Counted from the stretch's first letter, positions 41,320 through 50,328 are shown. The stretch is DNA of 64,000 nt from JANNVZ01 sp046155615 (GCA_046155615.1 JBJXFP010000154.1:1-64000), one strand, 5' to 3'. A program made the numbers and translations. Notes: a model not told the origin generated them from the sequence alone.

Positions 41320-42195
41320 TTAGTTTCTTTTATCCATACCCCAGCCCAATTTGTGCCTTATGGTGTTGAAAAAGCTTTGACCATGCAATTCTACTAAGTT
41401 GAACAGGAATGTGGCGCAGGTGAGTTCTATAGTTGTATCAGCAGTTATGAGGTGTGGGCGGCTGTCTATAGACATCAGGAATTCGGGCGCACGGCCTTCA
41501 GCCCTGAGCGAAATTTTGCTGCTGTTGTTCAATATCAGCGGCCTCACATTTAGGTTGTGAGGTGCTATTGGTGTAAGTATGAAATTGCTGCTGCCGGGTG
41601 CTACAATGGGGCCGCCACAACTAAGCGAATAGGCTGTACTGCCTGTTGGTGTGGCTATTATCAGTCCGTCAGCCCAATAGGTACTCATGAACTGATCGTT
41701 TACATAGGCATGTATTGTCACCATGCTGTTTCTTTCGTGGTTCAGTATAGCTACTTCGTTCAGTGCAAAAGGAAAATCACCGAACTGCTGACCTTCACTT
41801 CGTACCTCAATCAATGTTCTTGGGTCCAAGCTATAATCGCCATTGATCAGGGCTTCCATTGCCTCTTCTATGTTTTCAGGCGAAACGTTTGCGAGGAAAC
41901 CGAGGCGTCCGGTATTGAGGCCCAACACAGGTGTCTTGCTGTCGCGCACTATAGCCGCAGTGTCCAGCAGGGTGCCATCCCCGCCAACACTAATCAAAAT
42001 ATCAGTCCCTTTCAGATTGTCAAAGTTGTCGAATGTTGTGATTGAACTTGGCAAACCAATCTGCGACTGAAGAAACTGATAAAATGTATCGTGTACTGAT
42101 ATAGCCACCCCTTTTCTGACCAACGATGAAACCAATGTAGCTACAGTACCTGCATGTTCTTCGTTGAATCGTTTACCGTAGAGTGCTATTTTCAT
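41320..42195 (-). CDS. nadK: NAD kinase
   Basis: Phosphorylates NAD to NADP with ATP or polyphosphate. The 291-residue protein carries the family signatures GGDGTLLDTA (about residue 73) and ATPTGSTAYSLSCGGPIVAP (about residue 170), with NEVAI and LNVRPLILNNSSKI between and after them. It is in the cluster after the CBS-domain gene, as usual for Bacteroidota. The ATG at 42193-42195 is the clear start (MKIALYGKRF). Nothing odd was seen. Confidence 0.96.
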   Translation of the reverse strand: MKIALYGKRFNEEHAGTVATLVSSLVRKGVAISVHDTFYQFLQSQIGLPSSITTFDNFDNLKGTDILISVGGDGTLLDTAAIVRDSKTPVLGLNTGRLGFLANVSPENIEEAMEALINGDYSLDPRTLIEVRSEGQQFGDFPFALNEVAILNHERNSMVTIHAYVNDQFMSTYWADGLIIATPTGSTAYSLSCGGPIVAPGSSNFILTPIAPHNLNVRPLILNNSSKISLRAEGRAPEFLMSIDSRPHLITADTTIELTCATFLFNLVELHGQSFFNTIRHKLGWGMDKRN

Positions 42196-42303
42196 CTGTA
42201 GGATTTGAGCTGGCGGAAAGTGATCCCTGACAGGCGCTAAAATTACAATGCCCGGCTAATCTGTCAGCAGGGCATTGCAGGAGTATTATTTCATTGAATT
42301 ACT

Positions 42304-42966
42304 TCAAATACTGAGATATCGCATCAGCTCTTCATAGCGCTTTTTCAAATCGTCATTGTACTCTTGTTCCTGGTAGCTGGCTTTCACTTCATAGTTGAAT
42401 CTTTCTAAGCTCTGTATGATGGCATTCAGGTCAGGAATCGAAATTTTCAGATGAAGTTCAATTTTTCCATTGTCGCCTGCGCTCACGCTTGTGCTCAGGA
42501 TTTTCGCATCATTTTCTTCAACGATGCGGGCTATTTGTTGCAGGCTGTAATCAGTTTCCCACATTTCCAGCACTATGATGCCACCACGTTGTGTCGCTCC
42601 CTGCATTTCGCTCAGGTTGGCCACAAGGTCTTCCAAAGTCACTGCTCCCAAATAGTTATTCTCAGCATCTACCACGGGTATCATGGTTATGTGGTGTTCT
42701 CCTGCTTCTTTGAGAATATCCAGGATGTGAACACCCGGCTGCACGGAACTCTTGATGAGCTGAAGTTCTGCATGAGAGCTGTTTCCTGTAATGGTTTCGG
42801 CACCCATTAGCGTTGTTTCGGAAATTACACCTAAGAATTTACCGTTCTCAACCACGGGTAGGTGGTTCACACGGTATTCATCCATCAGGTTCAGTGCATT
42901 GATGGGGTCGTCTTGTGCCCCAAGCACCGGTATGTCAGTAGTAAGCAGTTGGCGGGCGGTAATCAC
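42304..42966 (-). CDS. CBS-domain protein (AcuB-like)
   Basis: A 220-residue cytoplasmic protein with two CBS repeats in the first 130 residues (VNHLPVVENGKFLGVISETTL and ITMIPVVDAENNYLGAVTLEDL), which together usually bind an adenine nucleotide. The C-terminal part (about residues 130-220) has an ACT-like look (GGIIVLEMWETDYSLQQIAR, GKIELHLKISIPDLNAIIQS). Such proteins are regulators; the partner is unknown. It is the first gene of the NAD kinase / uppS / bamA run. The 263 bases upstream (42967-43229) hold a TACAAACATTCG-like sequence near 43000 but no clean promoter. Confidence 0.88.
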   Translation of the reverse strand: MITARQLLTTDIPVLGAQDDPINALNLMDEYRVNHLPVVENGKFLGVISETTLMGAETITGNSSHAELQLIKSSVQPGVHILDILKEAGEHHITMIPVVDAENNYLGAVTLEDLVANLSEMQGATQRGGIIVLEMWETDYSLQQIARIVEENDAKILSTSVSAGDNGKIELHLKISIPDLNAIIQSLERFNYEVKASYQEQEYNDDLKKRYEELMRYLSI

Positions 42967-43229
42967 GTTCAGGGTTGTTTTTTTGTGAGTGTTATTTCGA
43001 ATGTTTGTACATGCTGTTTACAATGTAGTTCATGATTTTCCCTACTTCGTAACGCAAAAGCATCAAACTCTGTTACTCTAATTCAAAAGATTGCGCCAAA
43101 TGTTGTTGATGTCCTGTTGTCAGACACAATAACAAATGCTCATTTTTTCACAATTATGATGTGTTCAAACGAGTCAAAAAAATTTATGAAAATTGGAAAA
43201 TCTGTGATACTGCTACAGTGGCCTTCTCA

Positions 43230-43757
43230 CTATTGGAATGAGAGATTGATGGCCTGCTGAATAGTGTTCACATAACTTTGAATTTCACCGGGCAAGCTTC
43301 CGTCAAATGAGCCATCAATGATCCAGTATTTGTAACCTGAAGGTGTTTTGTATTCGAAATAAAAGTTGGTGGCCCACTCTGGTGCAGTCCCAACCGTTCC
43401 AGAGGCCATATCCAGTAATGCTTGTGGTGGCGGGTTGTCTAAAAATAGCTGTTGCACATTTTCATAAGCGCTGCTGCTCCGATTTTCGCTGAAGTTGGCA
43501 GCAAGGGGAATTCCCGATTCAGGAAAATTGCTGTCAGCATCTTCATTCAGTCCCATGGGATCAATCCTGAAAATGTTTACGCAATTGTCTGCATTACCAA
43601 AGCAATTGTCAGGGTTTGCATACTGCCCGAATACAATGAATTCGGGGTATTCTTTATCCAATACCATCGGCTCTTCCTTGATACAAGCCACTAATACGAG
43701 GGCTGCAAACAGCTGAGCCAAAATTCCGATGCCTGTATTCTTTTTGATTACTACCAT
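43230..43757 (-). CDS. Small lipoprotein of unknown function
   Basis: A 175-residue lipoprotein: a hydrophobic signal ending in LVLVAC (about residue 25) and a mature part with no recognised family. It has paired cysteines close together (NPDNCFGNADNCVNIF) and a C-terminal YKYWIIDGSFDGSLPGEIQS. The sequence looks like the small hypothetical lipoproteins that accompany di-heme peroxidases in Bacteroidota, but no specific function follows. It lies downstream of the cytochrome c peroxidase gene on the same strand, with a hairpin between them, so expression may be partly uncoupled. Confidence 0.7.
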   Translation of the reverse strand: MVVIKKNTGIGILAQLFAALVLVACIKEEPMVLDKEYPEFIVFGQYANPDNCFGNADNCVNIFRIDPMGLNEDADSNFPESGIPLAANFSENRSSSAYENVQQLFLDNPPPQALLDMASGTVGTAPEWATNFYFEYKTPSGYKYWIIDGSFDGSLPGEIQSYVNTIQQAINLSFQ

Positions 43758-43767
43758 GTGTTAGTCT

Positions 43768-43810
43768 GAAAACACGCCCGGCACTTTAGCAGAAACCGGG
43801 CGGTGTTTTG
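43768..43810 (-). terminator. Hairpin terminator after the peroxidase gene
   Basis: ACACGCCCGG (43772-43781) pairs with CCGGGC-G-GTGT (43796-43806), with one bulged G. Short T runs flank it on both strands. It lies between the peroxidase stop and the start of the small lipoprotein gene. Confidence 0.65.
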
Positions 43811-43832
43811 TGTCAATTCATTTCTATCATCA

Positions 43833-44987
43833 TCATTCTTGAATCATTACAAACGGGTTCGAGAATTTCTGATGCGTGATAGTGCTTTCGTCAGTAAGCG
43901 TTTTGAGGAAGGCAACAAGCGCTTTCTTTTCAGTATTGCTGAGGTTCATTCTAAGCGGATTCAGTGCATTGGGGTCAAAAGGAGCATCATCATCTTCAAA
44001 TGTGATGATGCCGTTCCATCCTTCTCGCAGAGCAAAAGCCAATTGATTGTGCGGCTGGATGCCGTTGTCATAAAATTCGACTACTTGCTCTAAAGTGCTG
44101 AATCGACCATCGTGCATGTATGGAGCGGAGAGTGCAACGTTGCGCAGCGAGGGTACTTTGAACCAGCCGTTCATAGCCTCTCCGGTATTCCAGTCAACGC
44201 CAGGCACACCGGGGTCAGAATATACTTCATCAAGGCCAATATTCATGGCCATAGATCCCCACCCATGAAAATTTTCACCTCCATGGCACTGAGCGCAGGG
44301 CAGGTCGTTCATGAATAGTTGTCGTCCTTGATTTTCTTCTTCGGTGTAGTTGGTAAAGTTGGTCAGATTACCTTCATCAAATTTCGAATTCACACTGATC
44401 ATAGCCCGTACAAAGTGTGAAAGTGCTTCACCAATTTTGGATGGTGTTACTTCTTCGGAGCCGTATGCATTTGCAAACAGAGGCTTGTAGTAGGTCAAGC
44501 TGCGCACTTTGGCGGCCATGTATTCAGGTTCTTCCAGACCCATCTCTATATGGTTTGCAATTGGCTGTGTCACCATGGCCTGTAGGTTGCTTTCACGCAT
44601 GTCCCAGAAGTATGATGTCTGTGTCCCTGGGTTCGTAATTGGAGGCACATTGCGTGTGGTTAGTCCACCGTTGAATCCGGCATCAACAGCATTGCCGGTA
44701 GCAAAGGCTTGCTTCTGATTATGACAACTTCCACAACTGGTGCTATTGTTTACAGACAGTTGTGTTTCGTAGAAAAGCACGCGTCCTAAAGTTGCTTTTT
44801 CGTTGTTAACAGTGCCGTTTCCAAACGGATTGAATATGCCAGATCCTGTTGGCAATTCATTGTATGCTTCTGTTTGTTCTGGCAACACAGGTATGCGAAT
44901 GCCTGCATTGGCAGCTTCTTTTGAGCATGACTGGGCAATGGCTATCGCGAGTGCCGCAAGTGCGAAAATTGAAATGTATTTTTTCAT
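43833..44987 (-). CDS. Di-heme cytochrome c peroxidase (CcpA/MauG family)
   Basis: A periplasmic enzyme that reduces hydrogen peroxide with electrons from small cytochromes. The 384-residue protein has an N-terminal lipoprotein-like signal (LAIAIAQSC, about residue 21) and the two heme-attachment sites: CGSCHNQKQAF near residue 95 and CAQCHGGENFHG near residue 235. The usual PFGNGTVNNEKATLGRVLFY and KVPSLRNVALSAPYMHDGRF segments are present; the latter holds the Met/His heme ligand region of the electron-transfer heme. Many Bacteroidota relatives are in iron- or metal-uptake loci. Here it is flanked by a small lipoprotein and a barrel protein. The start at 44985-44987 is natural. Confidence 0.95.
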   Translation of the reverse strand: MKKYISIFALAALAIAIAQSCSKEAANAGIRIPVLPEQTEAYNELPTGSGIFNPFGNGTVNNEKATLGRVLFYETQLSVNNSTSCGSCHNQKQAFATGNAVDAGFNGGLTTRNVPPITNPGTQTSYFWDMRESNLQAMVTQPIANHIEMGLEEPEYMAAKVRSLTYYKPLFANAYGSEEVTPSKIGEALSHFVRAMISVNSKFDEGNLTNFTNYTEEENQGRQLFMNDLPCAQCHGGENFHGWGSMAMNIGLDEVYSDPGVPGVDWNTGEAMNGWFKVPSLRNVALSAPYMHDGRFSTLEQVVEFYDNGIQPHNQLAFALREGWNGIITFEDDDAPFDPNALNPLRMNLSNTEKKALVAFLKTLTDESTITHQKFSNPFVMIQE

Positions 44988-45025
44988 TGGTCTGAGATTT
45001 ATAAAAGGGGATTCATATTGACATT

Positions 45026-45691
45026 CTAAAATCGAAGTATGAAAAACAGTGATGTAGGAGCTGAAATAGTGAAGCGGTTTCCTACCGTTTCCTGTCGGTC
45101 GTTGAAATCCGGAAATTGTGAGTCTTCTTCTTTTTCAACTGTACTTATGTAAGACGCTTTACCAAGCAATTCAGTTCCAAGGCTGAAGTTGTTAGTAAGA
45201 TGAAACTGAACGAATAGAAAAGGGGACAATCCACTTTCCCAGGTCAATGTGCTTATGGTTGTTTTCTGTTCGTTGCCGAATAGTGTGTTCACGGTAGTCA
45301 CACTTTTTTCAGTATCGTAAATAAAGAAAGCATCCATACCATACTTCAGAGAGAATTTTTTTGACAGCTCGATATAACGGACTGCGCCCGCTCTTGCTGC
45401 CATAGTAGTATTGCTGAATCGAATGCTTGGTTCAGTCTGGTCATCATCGGCCTTTTGCAAGTCGGTGCTTGAGAGCAGGCCCATTCCGAATCGCATTCCC
45501 CAGATTCCAAATCTCCTTTCATAGGTCAAGGTAAAAGGGCTTATTAATTCGTCATCATCATCTCCGAAGTCTAAATATTGATTGATGAAAGGTGTGGCAT
45601 TCAAGCCAAGTTCATGAAATGAGTTATCCTCTTGTGCGCGCACATTGTTTATAAGGACGCATACACATATCAATGTGGTGATGATTCTCAT
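45026..45691 (-). CDS. Small outer-membrane beta-barrel protein
   Basis: A 221-residue protein with a signal peptide (RIITTLICVCVLINNVRAQ) and alternating hydrophobic strands typical of 8-strand barrels, such as FTLTYERRFGIWGMRFGMGLL, LSPFLFVQFHLTNNFSLGTEL (both quoted only in part) and a C-terminal strand ending in phenylalanine (SLFFILRF). An acidic loop follows residue 40 (FGDDDDEL). No named family. It lies 38 bases upstream of the peroxidase gene on the same strand and so may be its operon partner. The end residue Phe and the signal peptide make it likely to be real. Confidence 0.7.
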   Translation of the reverse strand: MRIITTLICVCVLINNVRAQEDNSFHELGLNATPFINQYLDFGDDDDELISPFTLTYERRFGIWGMRFGMGLLSSTDLQKADDDQTEPSIRFSNTTMAARAGAVRYIELSKKFSLKYGMDAFFIYDTEKSVTTVNTLFGNEQKTTISTLTWESGLSPFLFVQFHLTNNFSLGTELLGKASYISTVEKEEDSQFPDFNDRQETVGNRFTISAPTSLFFILRF

Positions 45692-45870
45692 TGTTTACCT
45701 GAAGGGTGAATTTGACTGGTGTAAAGATGAGACACCTGTTTATAGAATGGTGTTGCCCGACTCAACAAAATTCTGCGAATTATTTTCAATGCCAACCCGA
45801 TGAAGTAGTCGAAAAAAAAACTGCCGCAAAAAAATGCAGCAGTTATATCGTTTGAAGTTGAGATGTTGGC

Positions 45871-46188
45871 TCATCGCCCATTTCCTTTCAGTGAGTTTCT
45901 GTCGTCATCATCTTCCTCATCATCATCATCATTTATATCACCATCTGAATCATCATCATCTTCATCATCATCGTCATCGTTTATTCCGCCCTGTCCATTG
46001 TGCCCGTCTCCGCTGCCATCATCATTGCCACCGCCATCACCTCCACAGTTGTCACCGCCATCTCCATCAGTAGTCATCTTCTCTGTTTTTATCTCATCAT
46101 CTATATCATAAAATGACGACTCTTTAGAGCAAGAGACTAAAGCAATTATGACCGCTATAATCCAGAATATATTCTTTATCTGTTTCAA
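45871..46188 (-). CDS. Extremely Asp/Gly-rich small lipoprotein
   Basis: A 105-residue protein: a signal peptide with lipobox (FWIIAVIIALVSC, about residue 20), a short normal segment to residue 40 and then about 65 residues made mainly of Asp, Gly, Glu and Asn (for example GDGGDNCGGDGGGND and DDDDEDDDDSDGDINDDDD). Such a tail could bind Ca2+ or other cations, or be an unstructured surface spacer; this is inference. The DNA behind the acidic stretch is a run of ATC/ATG-rich codons, so it could be a slippery repeat. Unlike a random simple repeat, the gene has a lipobox and a well-placed promoter (46209-46239), which argues that it is real. Confidence 0.65.
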   Translation of the reverse strand: MKQIKNIFWIIAVIIALVSCSKESSFYDIDDEIKTEKMTTDGDGGDNCGGDGGGNDDGSGDGHNGQGGINDDDDDEDDDDSDGDINDDDDEEDDDDRNSLKGNGR

Positions 46189-46208
46189 TTTGGAAACTTA
46201 CGTGTGAA

Positions 46209-46239
46209 CAAATGTAGGCAAGTATTTCATTTATACAAG
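46209..46239 (-). promoter_or_regulatory. Promoter of the Asp-rich lipoprotein, CTTG-N19-TACATTTG
   Basis: The minus-strand -7 TACATTTG (46209-46216) matches TANNTTTG exactly, and CTTG (46236-46239) is 19 bases upstream. The predicted start falls about 15 bases before the ATG. It has the same pair of boxes as the Omp28-like gene. Confidence 0.65.
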
Positions 46240-46240
46240 T

Positions 46241-49200
46241 TTATCCGGGAAAAAGTTCGTGAAAATTTTCAGGCAATTTTATACGGACTAAAGTGCCGGC
46301 ATCTTCACCCATACCCACCTGCAACTGAACAGGGCCTTCAAGTTCGATGGATTGACCAGTTGTTTTTCTTATCAGGTCTATGCGGCTTTGTGTTATCTCC
46401 ATTCCTTTGGAAATGTGATTGTCTGTATCCGTTTTGTTCTTTAGGCTGTTTTCAATGCCCACGCCATTGTCTCTTATTGTAAACTCTACATGATTGTTCA
46501 CCTTGCTGATGTCCACTTCCAATTTGCCCTGAGTGGTTTTAGGGAGCAATCCATGCCAGATTGAATTTTCCAGAAAGGGCTGCACAAGCATGGCAGGTAC
46601 CTTAGTTTGATCTAAGTTCAACGCAGGGTCCACGTTTATGCTATATTCAAATTTGTCTTTGAACCGCATGTGCTCAAGTTTGAGGTAAAGTTCCAGTCTT
46701 TCAATCTCATCGCGAAGGGTGGTCAGATTGTCTTGTGAGTTGTCTAAGTTTTTACGAATCAGTTTAGCGAAGTCGCTCAGGTATCTGTTGGCAGCCATGC
46801 GGTCCTGACGATTTATGTAATACTGTATGCTGTTGAGTGCATTGAATATGAAATGTCGGTTCATGCTGCTGTTGAGTGACTGCTGCTCCAACGCAAGCAT
46901 TTTACTTTTTATTTCGAACCATTCTTTTTCTCTCTTTGCTCTGGTAGCTTTTCTTCGGTTGTAGATGATGTATCCTACAATACCAAGCACGGCCAGCGCC
47001 TCCAGAGCTATGAACCACCAACGAAGCCAAAAGGGCGCTGTGATGCTGAACGAATACAGTGTTTCATTACTCCAAATACCTTGTTTGTTTATGGCCATTA
47101 CTTTGAATGTGTAATGGTTATATGGCAGATTGCTATATGTGGCGAAGTTGTTTTTAGTTATTGGTTTCCATTCTTCATCAAATCCCTCAAGCATGTATTT
47201 ATAGCTCACATCACGGGGGTAGGTGGTGGATATGCCTGTGAAGTAAAAGGTGAGGTGGTTGTCTTTGTAATTGAATGCGGGTGAAATTGGCAGGCCACTC
47301 AATTCATCCGGATTCATTTGCCTTGTCTGCCAGTTTTGGTTCTGCAGATTTATCTGAATGTTACCTATGGTAAGCAAGGGTGGTACAGTGATTTTGCCTG
47401 CTGAAATGAGTGATTTATTGGCGATGGTGATGCCTTGAGTAGTGCCAAACCAAATTCGACCATTGTCATCTGAGTAGACAGCATTCAGATTGGTTTCCAA
47501 ACTTCGAAGCCCATCTTCCAATCCATAGTGTGTAAATATGAGATTGGCTGGCGAACTTTCTGCTTGTATTGTGGCACTGTGCAGGCCATAGTTAGTGCCA
47601 ATCCAAAGTGTATTTCCATCAAATTTCAGCAGGTTTACAACATCGGCATTGGAGCTGGTGCCAATGTGGGTAGCCTTGAATGTGGCTCCATCAAGCATAG
47701 CCAGACCGCTCATGGTGCCAGCCCAGATGTGGTTGTATTCATCCACCTCTATGCAGTTCACTGAGTTGTCGGGCAGGCCATCTTTCTGTGAAAATTGCAT
47801 GAATTGAGTACCATCATATTTATAAACGCCTTCGTTGGTTGCAAACCACATGTTGCCTGACATGTCTTGTCTGATACATCGTACACGTTTCACTGGGGCA
47901 TTGGCGTGTAGTATGGTCAGTATTTTTTCATCTGCTATTTGTGCCAATCCTTTGGAGGTGCCAATCCAGATGTTGTTGTCAAAATCTTCGTAAAGGCTTA
48001 GTATCATGTTTGCAGGCAATGAATCTGAGGTGTTGAATTCAATAAATCGGTTGTCGGAAAACATGAACAATCCGTCTGATGAGCCAAACCACAGGCGGCC
48101 TTCATGGTCACACAGGCTGCTCCAAATTCTGTTTACCCCACTCAGCGCTTTCATGTCGTATGGTATAATGGTGTCTCCATTGTACATGCACAGGCCACGG
48201 TCGAAGGTGCTGAACCAAAGATTGCCTTTTTTGTCTTCAGTTATAGACATGATTGCATCACCGATCAAACCATCTTTTGTGGTGAGTGAGGTGAATTTTT
48301 CGCCTGTAAATTTTTGAATGCCGTTGCCATAAGTGGCGAGCCACAAGTTGCCTTCATTGTCTTGCATCATATCGCGCACATCAGCAGTTGGCAGGCCCTG
48401 TGCCTCTGCAAAGGAGATGAATCTTTCGCCATCGAATTTGAAAAAACCAAAACGTGAAGTGACGTAAAACGTGCCATCCGCTCCTATGATTATACCTGTA
48501 AGTATGTCTGTAATCAGTCCGGGTGCGTCTTTGTAGTTGCGCATGTATTGACCGTGCTCATCCAATTCCACAAGAGCATCGCCACGTGTGGCAAGCCAGT
48601 AATGTCCGTCAGCACTGCGCACGAAGTCAAAAAGGTGTGCCTCATCACTTGTTGGTTTGTAAAGTGTGTGTGTCAGATTTTTGTTATGCAGGCTGTAGAA
48701 TGCTTCGCGAGTCAGCACCAGCATTTCATCAGCAGCAGCGTCTATTCTTTTGATGTGGCTTTGGGCAAATGGTTTTGTCATCTCATCATGCTGCCTGTAA
48801 TTTTTTTGAAGCATGTTGTAAATGAGCAATCCATCTTCAGTACCAATCCACAATTCTTCTGTGCCTTTTTTCTCATGCAGAGTATTGATAGCGGCATCAG
48901 CGAAATCTGCGGGCAGTGCAATGGTGTTCACTCCCGCACCTGTAACGATGGCTATACTTCCATTGCAACCCGCTGCCATTGCTCCATTGCTCAGTTGCAC
49001 CAGGCAATTCACCTGGTTGTGCAGCAGTCCTTTCTGTTTGTCATAGTTGAAAAAAGTATTCCCGTCAAAACGTGAGAGTCCGCCCAGTGTGCCAGCCCAA
49101 ATGAAACCTCGTGAGTCTTGGGCAAGGCATCTTACCTGCGACTGTGCAAGACCCTCGTTGATACTGTACTGAATAAATGTGTATTGCTGGGCACGAATGG

Positions 49201-49348
49201 TAAATGGAAAATGGAGAATGGAAAATGCAAGAACGAGAATGACCAATGTTGTTGCATTATGTCTTGGGTGAAGATTGTGACAGAACAATTGAAGGATTGA
49301 AGCAATTGCCGCCAACCAATTTTCAATTTTCAATTTTACATTTTCCAT
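46241..49348 (-). CDS. Two-component-regulator propeller sensor with LytS-type histidine kinase
   Basis: A 1035-residue membrane sensor. After a signal-like segment (residues about 35-52) there is a periplasmic beta-propeller of about a dozen blades, each with the RFIWAGTLGGLSRFDG-like or NLWFSTFDRGLCMYNG-like motif, to about residue 690. A Y_Y_Y domain (FTGISTTYPRDVSYKYMLEG) follows, then one transmembrane helix (WWFIALEALAVLGIVGYIIY) near residue 790. The cytoplasmic part is a LytS/YehU-type His_kinase (NRHFIFNALNSIQYYIN, with the phosphorylated His) plus an HATPase_c domain (FTIRDNGVGI). The first 50 residues are encoded by a repeat element (49194-49351), so the native start may differ. 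It lies five bases after the LytTR regulator gene, its obvious partner. Confidence 0.92.
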   Translation of the reverse strand: MENVKLKIENWLAAIASILQLFCHNLHPRHNATTLVILVLAFSILHFPFTIRAQQYTFIQYSINEGLAQSQVRCLAQDSRGFIWAGTLGGLSRFDGNTFFNYDKQKGLLHNQVNCLVQLSNGAMAAGCNGSIAIVTGAGVNTIALPADFADAAINTLHEKKGTEELWIGTEDGLLIYNMLQKNYRQHDEMTKPFAQSHIKRIDAAADEMLVLTREAFYSLHNKNLTHTLYKPTSDEAHLFDFVRSADGHYWLATRGDALVELDEHGQYMRNYKDAPGLITDILTGIIIGADGTFYVTSRFGFFKFDGERFISFAEAQGLPTADVRDMMQDNEGNLWLATYGNGIQKFTGEKFTSLTTKDGLIGDAIMSITEDKKGNLWFSTFDRGLCMYNGDTIIPYDMKALSGVNRIWSSLCDHEGRLWFGSSDGLFMFSDNRFIEFNTSDSLPANMILSLYEDFDNNIWIGTSKGLAQIADEKILTILHANAPVKRVRCIRQDMSGNMWFATNEGVYKYDGTQFMQFSQKDGLPDNSVNCIEVDEYNHIWAGTMSGLAMLDGATFKATHIGTSSNADVVNLLKFDGNTLWIGTNYGLHSATIQAESSPANLIFTHYGLEDGLRSLETNLNAVYSDDNGRIWFGTTQGITIANKSLISAGKITVPPLLTIGNIQINLQNQNWQTRQMNPDELSGLPISPAFNYKDNHLTFYFTGISTTYPRDVSYKYMLEGFDEEWKPITKNNFATYSNLPYNHYTFKVMAINKQGIWSNETLYSFSITAPFWLRWWFIALEALAVLGIVGYIIYNRRKATRAKREKEWFEIKSKMLALEQQSLNSSMNRHFIFNALNSIQYYINRQDRMAANRYLSDFAKLIRKNLDNSQDNLTTLRDEIERLELYLKLEHMRFKDKFEYSINVDPALNLDQTKVPAMLVQPFLENSIWHGLLPKTTQGKLEVDISKVNNHVEFTIRDNGVGIENSLKNKTDTDNHISKGMEITQSRIDLIRKTTGQSIELEGPVQLQVGMGEDAGTLVRIKLPENFHELFPG

Positions 49349-49351
49349 TCG
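49194..49351. repeat. Inverted-repeat element overlapping the kinase start
   Basis: The left arm (about 49194-49228, built on ATGGAAAATGGAGAATGG) and right arm (about 49317-49351, built on CAATTTTCAATTTTC) are complementary at about 28 of 34 positions. Between them lie about 90 bases. The left arm encodes part of the hydrophobic signal segment (FSILHFPFTIRA). It looks like a small interspersed element. Confidence 0.6.
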
Positions 49352-49353
49352 CG

Positions 49354-50124
49354 TTAGACACCTGATATTTTTTCGAGAAACTCCTGAAGTTTTCTTCGTG
49401 CAACGGGGATTTGTGTGCCGTCACTCATAATGGCTATGTTGCCATCAGTTCGGTTGAACTCTTTCAGATGATGTGCAATGTTGATGATGTGCGACTTGTG
49501 TAATCGAAAGAACATTTTAGGATCCAATTTGTCTTCAAAGGCTTTGATGGTTTTGCTGCTCACATATTTTTTGCCACCGGCTAAGTAGATGGTGGTGTAA
49601 TTTTCAAATGCCTCGAGGTGGATTATATCGGTATTCTTCACTATGGCGAGGCCATCCTTGGTTGGCACCACAGTTTTTTCTACTGAGTTGGTCAGCGCAA
49701 TGTTTTCAAGAACTTTGGCAATGCGGGTGTCACTCACTCGTGTGTTTTTTTTTTGATCTACTATCTCTTTCACCTTTCCCACAGCTTTTTGCAGGTCATC
49801 TATATCGATTGGTTTTTCTAAGTAGTCGATAGCGCTTTCTTTTATGGCTCGCAGTGCATAGTCGCGAAATGCTGTGGTGAAAATGACTTGAAATTTTTTG
49901 TCTTCAATACTTTGCAAAAACATGAATCCATCCTCGCCCGGCATCATGATGTCGAGGAATACCAGATCAGGATTTAGCTCCTCGATGAGTTGCCTGGCCT
50001 GTGCTGCCGAAGAGGCCACGCCCGAAAGTTGCACATCCTCGCAGTAGTCCTCTACCAGCATACGCAGGTTTTCTCTGGCAAATTCTTCATCATCCACTAT
50101 GATGGCTGAGAGCTTTCGGGTCAT
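49354..50124 (-). CDS. LytTR-family response regulator
   Basis: A cytoplasmic two-component regulator, 256 residues from the ATG at 50122-50124. Residues 1-120 are a receiver domain with acidic pair DDEEF, phosphoacceptor Asp in LVFLDIMMPGEDG, the conserved Thr in VIFTTAF and Lys in YLEKP. Residues about 145-250 are a LytTR DNA-binding domain (YTTIYLAGGKKYVSSKTIKA, FFRLHKSHIINIAH). An upstream ATG at 50157 adds 11 residues without homology. It is transcribed with the large sensor kinase 5 bases downstream. LytTR regulators bind direct repeats upstream of their targets; none was identified. It is divergent from the MBL-fold gene. Confidence 0.94.
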   Translation of the reverse strand: MTRKLSAIIVDDEEFARENLRMLVEDYCEDVQLSGVASSAAQARQLIEELNPDLVFLDIMMPGEDGFMFLQSIEDKKFQVIFTTAFRDYALRAIKESAIDYLEKPIDIDDLQKAVGKVKEIVDQKKNTRVSDTRIAKVLENIALTNSVEKTVVPTKDGLAIVKNTDIIHLEAFENYTTIYLAGGKKYVSSKTIKAFEDKLDPKMFFRLHKSHIINIAHHLKEFNRTDGNIAIMSDGTQIPVARRKLQEFLEKISGV

Positions 50125-50328
50125 AAGTGTTTTTTGAACAGGTGTTATGGTGTGCAAAATATATCAGCGGCAATTGGTTTGGTCGAGAATGTGCGGCAAT
50201 TGTTGCAAGTGAAAGGCATGATTCAACAGAATTCAATCAGGTTCAAAAGGTCTGGAATATTTCAAAGCATTTCCCGGCTGCTATTCACCGTTGATATTTC
50301 GCCCACCCAAATTCACTCACTTATTTAT

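Noticed and set aside
40588..41397. A 269-codon plus-strand frame opposite the DUF6089 gene
   Set aside because: It is antisense to a recognised outer-membrane family protein and has no start signal or homology.
45834..46111. His-rich and Ser/Pro-rich plus-strand frames opposite the Asp-rich lipoprotein
   Set aside because: They are only the complementary reading of the Asp/Gly codon run; the minus frame has the lipobox and promoter.
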